This document shows, in pieces, positions 43,807-49,138 of a DNA stretch of 49,138 bases; positions within the stretch are counted from its first letter, which is position 1, and each line of letters begins with the position of its first letter. The position numbers and the translations under genes are program-made. The stretch is taken from NCBI GenBank assembly GCA_937992055.1, contig CALKLQ010000003.1, positions 1 through 49,138 of the forward strand, read 5' to 3'. The DNA is from an uncultured Clostridia bacterium (GTDB lineage: Bacteria > Bacillota > Clostridia > Christensenellales > UBA1242). The notes beneath the pieces are model-generated. The model searched no databases, was not told the origin of the DNA, and worked only from the letters and a program-made list of their open reading frames with translations.

Positions 43807-46119
43807 ATGAAAAAATTTAATGTAAAAAAGCTTTTGATAGGTGTGCTTGCTTCTGCTAATGTTTGGGCAGTCACTGCAACATCCATCAAAAAGGTAAAGG
43901 CACCAACTGTGAATCCTGAACCTCCTATTGTCAATCCCGGTGGGCAAACATTGAGTAAGGAAGAACAACTTATTAAAATTAAAACAATGACATTAAAAGT
44001 GTTAAAACATAATTCTGTTATGGATATAGAGGATATCACCTTACTTGACTTTAAAAACAATAAGATGACCGCATATTGCACACTTAAAAATGATAAAATT
44101 TCTACTGTTGTTGCAAGTTTTAATTTGGAGAGTGAGAATAATTCCTCAAGTTTAATAAAGGCTTTAAGTAAAGTCAATAATGTTAATCTGGTTGAAACAA
44201 AACATTGTAATGATAATGTTTTCATGCATGACTTTGCCGTTAAATATTTTTACGCTTGTGACGAATTTGACAAAGAAAATTATGAACTTTTAAATGCATT
44301 TCAAAATGATTCAATAAAAACGATTATAGGTATCACCTGTATGGAACAAAGATTATATAAATTTTCTTACATTGTTAAAAACAAAACAACCAACCAAGTG
44401 TCAAAGCTCGACCATCAAGTGATTTTTGCAATGCCAAATTGGAACCAATTTAGTTTAATGCTTGAAGATGGAAAATTTGAAAATCTTTATGATTATCTGC
44501 TTTCAAGAAAAAGCGCTGCCTCTCATACTCAAACAACCAATTTTTCTAATTTTGCTTCTAATTATATCAAGTACTTAGGAAGCAACAACCTAACCTCTTT
44601 ATTAGATCAACTTACTGCTGAAGAAAAAGAAGATATAGCAAAACAACAATTCTTAAACTCAATTGAGAAAAAGACCATAAATAAACTTAAAGAAAATGGT
44701 TTGGAAAATCTACAATTTATTACAACAGGAAAGCTTGATGATAAAACAACCTCTTACTATGAAAGTAATGATCTAGCCTCTTTAGTCACCTATTCAATAG
44801 ATGGTAATAAATATTTCGCAAAAATTTACAACAATATTATACCTTACACACCTCAATCATATTTAAATTTAGTTGACTATTCCGACAATACAACTGCTGA
44901 AAAAAATCTATATATCAACGCTTTTGAGTTAGAAGAAAACAATTTTGCAGCACAAGTATTTGATAAATATTATGATGGCAAACTACCTCAATATGACCTA
45001 TGCTATACCTCAAAAATTCAATATTTGGATAATGAATCTATCTTAAAAAAATATGCGAAAATAAATTGCTTGTATCTATGGGAAGATGAAAATGGCAATT
45101 ATACTTATTATAATGCTACTCTCAGGTTTGATAGAGCAACCGAAGATGAACTTAATAGCTATTTTGAAAACAATCCTACAAAAAATGAATATGACTATTA
45201 CTATGAAAAATTTAAAAATAATGATTTTGCACGGGGCACAGAAGTCAATTACATCAACAAAATAGATACAAATACAAAAAATTTCAAAGAAGAATTATAT
45301 GAAGGTGTATTAAATTACCTTAGAAGTCAAGAAGGAAGAAAAAATGCAGAAATTCTTTTAATTGATTACAAGCGTAGTCCTAATTATACAATTTATGATG
45401 AGTTTAACTTATTTGTTGTTTACAAACATACTCAAGATGGAATTGAATATATTAACACTGCTAAAGCAAGTATACCTTGTAAATTAGAAAATTCTTCAAA
45501 TGTAGATGAAATAATCAAAAACTTGAAAAGTAAGGATTTTGCTCCCTTCCCATTTGATTATAACCCTTTTAGATACTCCTCTAATGATCAAGTTCTTAAT
45601 GCATGCAAGCCAGTTTCTAAAGAGGCACTGTATTATCAAGATAAAATTTACAATAGAATTCAACAAACACTCCACTTTGCCACTTATAATAAAGAAGTTA
45701 TTGCAAGGTATATGACTGATATAGACAAAGTTTCTGACCATGATAGCACTTATCTTTCTCTTAGCCTAGTTATAATCGCCAAAGACAGAAACACAGGAAA
45801 ATATTCATACTACAATTTCAATCCAAAATACAAATATAATCAAGAAGAATTTGATGCTTATATAGCTTCTAATCAAGGTTCAACCCTTCTAGACTATTAT
45901 TTTTATAAAATGGATATTTATGAAAAAAATAATCCTTCTAGAATATCCGAAGAATGGTATGCTTTCACATATGAATTTAGCAACTTCACCAATAGATTTA
46001 CAAGAAACATTGAAAATGATAATGTAAAATACTTAAATGTAAAACAATATCTTGCCTCTAAAAATAATGTTACTACAATCAAACCTAAAAAAGAAGATGA
46101 CAATCAACTTTCAATGTAA
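43807..46119 (+). CDS. Large secreted protein with internal repeats, function unknown
   Basis: Protein of 770 residues, not recognised. A signal-peptide-like N-terminus (KKLLIGVLASANVWAVTAT, cleavage near 22-28) is followed by a Pro-rich linker (about 30-45, NPEPPIVNPGG) and a long Asn/Tyr/Lys-rich region. Two segments match each other: about 425-475 (GNYTYYNATLRFDR ... EYDYYYEKF) and about 660-710 (GKYSYYNFNPKYK ... LDYYFYKM), showing an internal duplication. No membrane anchor, LPXTG or enzyme motif is seen. AAGAAGGAG is a strong ribosome site, and a strong terminator follows. Secreted by inference from the signal peptide. Confidence 0.65.
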   Translation: MKKFNVKKLLIGVLASANVWAVTATSIKKVKAPTVNPEPPIVNPGGQTLSKEEQLIKIKTMTLKVLKHNSVMDIEDITLLDFKNNKMTAYCTLKNDKISTVVASFNLESENNSSSLIKALSKVNNVNLVETKHCNDNVFMHDFAVKYFYACDEFDKENYELLNAFQNDSIKTIIGITCMEQRLYKFSYIVKNKTTNQVSKLDHQVIFAMPNWNQFSLMLEDGKFENLYDYLLSRKSAASHTQTTNFSNFASNYIKYLGSNNLTSLLDQLTAEEKEDIAKQQFLNSIEKKTINKLKENGLENLQFITTGKLDDKTTSYYESNDLASLVTYSIDGNKYFAKIYNNIIPYTPQSYLNLVDYSDNTTAEKNLYINAFELEENNFAAQVFDKYYDGKLPQYDLCYTSKIQYLDNESILKKYAKINCLYLWEDENGNYTYYNATLRFDRATEDELNSYFENNPTKNEYDYYYEKFKNNDFARGTEVNYINKIDTNTKNFKEELYEGVLNYLRSQEGRKNAEILLIDYKRSPNYTIYDEFNLFVVYKHTQDGIEYINTAKASIPCKLENSSNVDEIIKNLKSKDFAPFPFDYNPFRYSSNDQVLNACKPVSKEALYYQDKIYNRIQQTLHFATYNKEVIARYMTDIDKVSDHDSTYLSLSLVIIAKDRNTGKYSYYNFNPKYKYNQEEFDAYIASNQGSTLLDYYFYKMDIYEKNNPSRISEEWYAFTYEFSNFTNRFTRNIENDNVKYLNVKQYLASKNNVTTIKPKKEDDNQLSM

Positions 46120-46161
46120 AAAACTTTAAATTTATCGAATAAATAAATCTTATATTAAAAG

Positions 46162-46192
46162 CCTCCTATTATTTAATTAATAGGAGGTTTTT
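46162..46192 (+). terminator. Terminator of the secreted protein gene
   Basis: CCTCCTATTA (46162-46171) pairs with TAATAGGAGG (46178-46187), followed by T5. Confidence 0.9.
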
Positions 46193-46306
46193 AATGAAAC
46201 AACATATGAATTGTATAAGTTATATCATTAGTAGTTACAATATTAGCTCTTTAATCTCACAACAAAGTTTTAGCTTTTACAATCTCATAAGCAATCTATA
46301 AATTCT

Positions 46307-46535
46307 ACTGAACCAATTATGAAATTTAAAACTCATTTACTTTATTAAATTTACCATTGCATACTTGACTTAAGCTATTATCAAATTATCTTTGGCAAGA
46401 CAAAAATTGCCTAAATTTGCTCATAAAATTTAATACGAAATTCACCCATTTGCGGTCTATGCTACTGTGACTCAGTGGTAGAGCACTGCCTGGGTAATGC
46501 GGCTGCCACGAGTTCGAGTCTCGTTATCAGCTCCA
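46307..46535 (+). repeat. Direct repeat copy A containing a tRNA-like sequence
   Basis: A ~229-bp segment repeated at 48028-48268 in the same orientation. It begins with CTGA(A/T)CCAATTATG and runs through an AT-rich stretch with a small hairpin (TTTGGCAA/TTGCCTAAA) to the CCA end of the tRNA-like part. Copy B has an extra ~12-13 bp near its start and scattered substitutions. The shared decay of the tRNA-like part means the duplication happened after that decay. Confidence 0.85.
46461..46535 (+). pseudogene. Decayed tRNA-Thr(GGT)-like sequence, copy A
   Basis: A 75-nt tRNA-like sequence with CCA at its end. The T arm is perfect (ACGAG-TTCGAGT-CTCGT) and the D loop is recognisable (AGTGGTA). 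The anticodon stem is imperfect and its loop reads TGGGTAA: anticodon GGT but with G instead of U at position 33. The acceptor (GCTACTG with TATCAGC) has mismatches at pairs 4 and 5, and the D stem has one A-C mismatch. It resembles tRNA-Thr-GGT of Firmicutes. Probably non-functional. Confidence 0.7.
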
Positions 46536-46538
46536 CAT

Positions 46539-46573
46539 AAAAAGTGCCTAAACCCCTTTGATTTAGCACTTTT
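46539..46573 (+). terminator. Terminator after tRNA-like copy A
   Basis: AAAAGTGC-c-TAAA pairs with TTTA-GCACTTTT (46562-46573) with one bulged C. It suggests that this locus is or was transcribed. Confidence 0.65.
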
Positions 46574-46624
46574 ATTATTTTTATTTAACAATTTCATCTC
46601 AAAGAAATCAATGCTTAAAAATAT

Positions 46625-46766
46625 TAGGTGTCACAATCACACATTGTAGGTGTCAAAATTTTGACAAAAAAAGACCGACTTTTAAGAAAATTTTTATCTT
46701 CTCAAAAATCGCTTCAAAGCTGTCTAACTCACCCAAAACTGCCCTATTAGGTGTCAATAGGTGTCA
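46625..46766. repeat. Four TAGGTGTCA repeats and a 16-bp palindrome
   Basis: TAGGTGTCA occurs at 46625-46633, 46647-46655, 46748-46756 and 46758-46766. The second copy runs into the perfect palindrome TGTCAAAATTTTGACA (46651-46666). The cluster is immediately 3' of the immunity-like gene, inside the segment between the two long direct repeats. Confidence 0.8.
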
Positions 46767-46769
46767 AAG

Positions 46770-47255
46770 TTATCCTATAACATTTAAATCATCAATCTTT
46801 ACTGATACACAATCTCCATAGTATTCTCCCTTATCATTTATTCCAGAAAAATCTACTTCTATATATCCCTGAACAGCCTGTGTTTCCATAACGCAACCTA
46901 TATCACCTTTGTGGATTCCATATTTTGTATATTTATTGTCTTCTACTAAAAGTTCTACCATCTCGTATTGTTTTACTCTTATAGGTTCAAATTTTTCTTT
47001 CGCTTTTGTTTTGATTTTATCCAAGTTGTAAGACAATTCTTTAATCATTTCGTCAGGAAGCTTTTCTTTTTCAATTTTCAAATCAGCTGGATAGATTTTT
47101 GCCAAAATACACTCACCTATATTTTGAGGATTAAAAAACAACACTTCACTACTGTCTATTTGAATTGAAAAAACTATTCCACGCATTCCATTTGTTAAAT
47201 TATAAGATTTATATTTCTCCGCATTTTTTAACTCTACCAAATCAAACTTTTTCAT
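46770..47255 (-). CDS. Immunity-like protein with two SH3-like/DUF4926-like modules
   Basis: Protein of 161 residues with no signal peptide or membrane span. It has two related modules, at about 4-62 and 97-160. Both read YxMVEL/FDLVEL, then Tyr, then GxxGxxGxV, then a strand, then DLxxI. This matches the DUF4926-like SH3-fold often predicted as an immunity protein; a tandem pair is unusual. ATG 47255 overlaps the stop codon of the preceding gene as ATGA, so the two are translationally coupled. GGAGG lies 9 bases before the ATG. The neighbour is toxin-like, so this is a likely immunity gene (inference). Confidence 0.6.
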   Translation of the reverse strand: MKKFDLVELKNAEKYKSYNLTNGMRGIVFSIQIDSSEVLFFNPQNIGECILAKIYPADLKIEKEKLPDEMIKELSYNLDKIKTKAKEKFEPIRVKQYEMVELLVEDNKYTKYGIHKGDIGCVMETQAVQGYIEVDFSGINDKGEYYGDCVSVKIDDLNVIG

Positions 47256-47836
47256 TTTATCCAACCTCCAAATGGTGTAGTATTTCTAATTTTACCTTCT
47301 GGGCATAACATCCAACCGCTATAGAATGTAGTTCCATTTAAATTTGTCGGAATGGCAAGTCTTTGCCCTCGCCTGTCAAGATTTTTAAGTTTATAATTAC
47401 CAAGTAAATACTGCTTTAATGCCTGATTACAATATTCTTGCTGTAAATATATTGAATCTTTTATGGAATAACCCAAATCGTAAAATATCTTATTTTTACC
47501 CTTTGAGTCTTTATTATTTTTAAAAATATATTTAGTAAACTTAGATAAATCACATTCTGCAAATGCATTGGCTTTTACTTTAGCATAAGTTAAATCTCTT
47601 TCTTTACAATCACAATGCTCATGCAATGGTCTTTCTGGCATATTACTTTTTACCAAATAACAACCATCCAAGGACGTACAATTCATACAATGTCCAAAAA
47701 AAGCCATTATGTTGCGCAAGATTTCTCTAAACCATACTGGTTTGTTTGGAATTAAAAAATGATCCCATTCAATCCATTGATTATAAACCAAATTCCCATT
47801 ATCATCTATTTGTATTAAATCATCAAATACTCCCAT
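47252..47836 (-). CDS. Toxin-like protein with MuF-type Cys/His motif
   Basis: Protein of 194 residues. The N-terminal part (about 35-80) holds HCMNC at 49-53 and RPLHEHCDCK around 69-78, a CxxC...HxxCxC arrangement like the Cys/His cluster of phage minor-head (MuF-like) and some polymorphic toxins. The C-terminal part (about 110-194) begins with GKNKIFYDLGYSIKDS and ends with LNGTTFYSGWMLCPEGK and a FGGWIK end. No signal peptide or secretion domain is seen, so it may be an orphan toxin module or a domestic enzyme. ATG 47836 is taken; a TTG at 47848 is possible, but neither spacing to AAAGGAG is ideal. It is coupled to the immunity-like gene by ATGA. Toxic function is inferred from context only. 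Confidence 0.5.
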   Translation of the reverse strand: MGVFDDLIQIDDNGNLVYNQWIEWDHFLIPNKPVWFREILRNIMAFFGHCMNCTSLDGCYLVKSNMPERPLHEHCDCKERDLTYAKVKANAFAECDLSKFTKYIFKNNKDSKGKNKIFYDLGYSIKDSIYLQQEYCNQALKQYLLGNYKLKNLDRRGQRLAIPTNLNGTTFYSGWMLCPEGKIRNTTPFGGWIK

Positions 47837-48027
47837 ATTATAACACAACTCCTTTTAAAATGTAAAAGGTTGAAGGAACGCATTGTTCTCTTCAACCTTT
47901 TAAGCAGATTATATCATACGAATTTTAAGGAATTCAACATTCACTGCCATTTTTTGCTTATCACTTTCTTTTTTCTCTTGCATTCTTGCAAGATTTCAAG
48001 ATCTCGTATACGTTCTTCAATTTTTCA
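47837..48027. other. 191-bp leader and promoter region of the toxin-like gene
   Basis: On the minus strand a promoter (TTGAAT 47937-47932, 18-bp spacer, extended -10 TGATATAAT 47916-47908) drives the toxin-like gene. The transcript would begin with a hairpin of about 16 bp (AAAAGGTTGAAG 47864-47875 with CTTCAACCTTTT 47890-47901, inner GAAC/GTTC), close to the 5' end and upstream of AAAGGAG. Confidence 0.6.
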
Positions 48028-48268
48028 CTGATCCAATTATGATTAAAGTATTTAATTTAAAACTCATTTACTTTATTAAATTTACCATTGCATACTTGAC
48101 TTAAGCTATTATCAAATTCTCTTTGGCAAGACAAAAATTGCCTAAATTTTACTCATAAAATTTAATATGAAATTCAACCATTTGTGGGCTTTGCTACTGT
48201 GGCTCAGTGGTTGATCACTGCCTGGGTAATGCGGCTGCCACGAGTTCGAGTCTCGTTATCAACTCCAT
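48028..48268 (+). repeat. Direct repeat copy B containing a tRNA-like sequence
   Basis: Second copy of the segment at 46307-46535, same orientation. It carries an extra ~12-13 bp near the start (after CCAATTATG) and is otherwise very similar. Confidence 0.85.
48193..48267 (+). pseudogene. Decayed tRNA-Thr(GGT)-like sequence, copy B
   Basis: Same 75-nt frame as copy A, with the same acceptor changes and the same TGGGTAA anticodon loop. The D stem has GATC instead of GAGC, and the acceptor end reads ATCAACTCCA, adding one more mismatch. More decayed than copy A. Confidence 0.65.
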
Positions 48269-48272
48269 CATT

Positions 48273-48300
48273 AAAAACCCTTATTTTATAAGGTTTTTTT
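48273..48300 (+). terminator. Terminator after tRNA-like copy B
   Basis: AAAACC-c-TTAT pairs with ATAA-GGTTTT, followed by more T. It differs from the terminator after copy A. Confidence 0.65.
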
Positions 48301-48475
48301 CTATGTTCATATCTTATTTGTTGACATAAATTTTATTAAATTTTCATGTGTAAATGACAAATAATAAACCTAATTTTTGTCACCAAAATTTGAAATTGCA
48401 TCTCCTAATATGATAAAACAAAACATTTTGTCCTATTTTTACAATGTTTTTAGGAGAAAATGCTATAATTTGCCC

Positions 48476-48557
48476 TTAAGTGGTTGAAGCACATTCTATA
48501 CAAGAAAAAATATCTAAAAGTAAATTAGCGTTAGGTTAAATCCTAGTGCTATTTTTT
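48476..48557 (+). ncRNA. Possible ~80-nt small RNA
   Basis: An extended -10, TGCTATAAT (48461-48469), precedes a segment that ends with an intrinsic terminator: AGCGTTAGG (48527-48535) pairs with CCTAGTGCT (48542-48550, two G-U pairs), followed by A and T6. No credible open reading frame lies between. The -35 is weak. Confidence 0.4.
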
Positions 48558-48571
48558 CATATAAAAATCTT

Positions 48572-48752
48572 TGACAACACTTGTTATTCGGTTTTAAGAA
48601 AATTTAGATGGTTTCAGATGGAAAAAGTGAGTGTTTTAATGGTAAAAATAGGACTATTGTTATCAACTGTTGTCAAAATTCTAAAAATTGACAACAATTG
48701 TTGGGTGTTGGAAAAAGAGAACACAGCGATAAATAAAGCTTATCACTGTGTT
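48572..48752. repeat. Cluster of TTGACAAC dyads
   Basis: TTGACAAC occurs at 48572-48579 and 48688-48695, and its complement GTTGTCAA at 48669-48676. TGTTGTCAA/TTGACAACA (48668-48696) form a 9-bp dyad. CAACAATTGTTG (48692-48703) is a 12-bp palindrome. AACACAG-c-GATAA pairs with TTATC-a-CTGTGTT (48720-48752). No credible gene lies here. Confidence 0.55.
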
Positions 48753-48900
48753 GAGTTCGATTCTATGTTTGATAAATATTCAAAATAGTTATCTCTAAAC
48801 TATGTATTGTTAAATCATGTTAATTTGTCAAAAAATTTCTTATAATAGATTAATGTCAATTTACCGCAAAAGGTAATCCTTCTAAAAATTTTAATAATAT

Positions 48901-48930
48901 AAAAAAAACATATCATTAAGATATGCTTTT
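48901..48930. terminator. Terminator downstream of 16S rRNA
   Basis: CATATC (48909-48914) pairs with GATATG (48920-48925). On the minus strand a T8 tract follows (48908-48901). It lies about 160 nt past the 16S 3' end, with no 23S in between. Confidence 0.7.
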
Positions 48931-49029
48931 TATTTTAAACTATTAATTGAAAATTGAATTATGATTGGGTTTTTATAATGTACTTTTATTTGAATTAAAT
49001 TACAATTTTAAAGATTTGAAAATTTTTAT

Positions 49030-49089
49030 AGTTGTTTTTCACAACTGAGTAGACACCATATCTACCCTCGACTTAAAGATTACTCTTTA
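49030..49089 (-). other. Spacer hairpins after 16S rRNA
   Basis: On the minus strand TTAAAGA-GTAA-TCTTTAA (49090-49073) lies directly after the 16S 3' end, and AGTTGT/ACAACT (49030-49046) forms a second hairpin. They resemble processing or spacer structures and suggest that the transcript continues to the terminator at 48901-48930. Confidence 0.45.
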
Positions 49090-49138
49090 AAAGGAGGTGA
49101 TCCAGCGCCACCTTCCGATACCGCTACCTTGTTATGAC
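49090..49138 (-). rRNA. 16S rRNA, 3' end (partial, runs off the window)
   Basis: The anti-Shine-Dalgarno CCTCCTTT and the GGAA loop of helix 45 are present. Compared with the usual GTCGTAACAAGG and GTAGCCGTATC, this copy reads GTCATAACAAGG and GTAGCGGTATC. The right arm of helix 45 is also changed (GTGGCGC instead of GTGCGGC): pair 4 is compensated and pair 5 becomes G-G. Only 49 nt are visible. Confidence 0.9.

Noticed and set aside
46194..46301. 35-codon ORF (ATG 46194) with GGAGG six bases upstream
   Set aside because: The GGAGG is the right arm of a terminator stem, so the fit to a ribosome site is probably accidental. The product has no recognisable feature.
46461..46535. Functional tRNA-Thr
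   Set aside because: G at position 33, mismatched acceptor and anticodon stems make a functional tRNA unlikely.
48546..48788. 80-codon open frame beginning at GTG
   Set aside because: The GTG lies inside a terminator hairpin, there is no ribosome site, and the residues look like translated AT-rich noncoding sequence.

Overview
The window is strongly AT-rich with standard-code genes. Many have GGAGG-type ribosome binding sites, consensus sigma-A promoters (TTGACA/TATAAT, often with an extended TGn -10) and U-tailed terminators. A DnaB/DnaD-type plus DnaI-type helicase-loader pair, SpoIIE, a SpoVB-like flippase, an rpmE / DUF1385-prmC / prfA block and a DUF1667 oxidoreductase set point to an uncultured low-GC Firmicute (Clostridia-like, probably host-associated). 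The right edge stops inside a 16S rRNA gene and the left edge inside a tandem repeat. Both are typical places for an assembly to break.

Layout. 1-250: a 96-bp tandem repeat. 259-6396: a secreted M1-type peptidase, replication-initiation proteins, and a DUF1538 membrane protein paired with a PII-like protein. 6573-7706: a Rho-like protein that has lost its ATPase motifs. 8144-8965: a predicted metal/metalloid exporter of the ArsP_2 type. 9066-9140: a compact four-helix cloverleaf element. 9220-20659: pgk, tpiA and a 9.5-kb gene for a giant surface lipoprotein in one apparent operon. 20853-23371: dusB and a flippase. 23574-26464: three proteins of unknown function, one a secreted HExxH protein with a C9 tract. 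26548-29759: prfA, a DUF1385-PrmC fusion and rpmE. 29943-34989: spoIIE and a collagen-like, beta-helix-like lipoprotein. 35211-38174: a three-gene oxidoreductase operon. 38375-46119: mostly lineage-specific hypothetical or secreted proteins plus an esterase and a lipoprotein. 46307-48268: two ~230-bp direct repeats, each carrying a decayed tRNA-Thr-like sequence, enclosing a toxin-like/immunity-like pair. 48476-48930: a possible small RNA, a dyad cluster and a terminator. 49090-49138: the 3' end of 16S rRNA on the minus strand, with no 23S rRNA after it.

How it fits together. The core part is housekeeping: replication loading, lower glycolysis, translation termination with release-factor methylation, tRNA modification and sporulation. 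Between these blocks sit cell-surface genes (two very large repeat lipoproteins, an M1 lipoprotein, a propeller-like lipoprotein and two secreted unknowns), most with their own strong promoter and some with a dyad next to it. The right end is the accessory part.

The most promising unusual items are the Rho-like pseudo-ATPase, the toxin/immunity cassette between tRNA-like direct repeats, the cloverleaf element, the C9 tract in a secreted HExxH protein, and the apparently solitary, slightly aberrant 16S rRNA 3' end. All family assignments are from reading motifs by eye. No database search was run.
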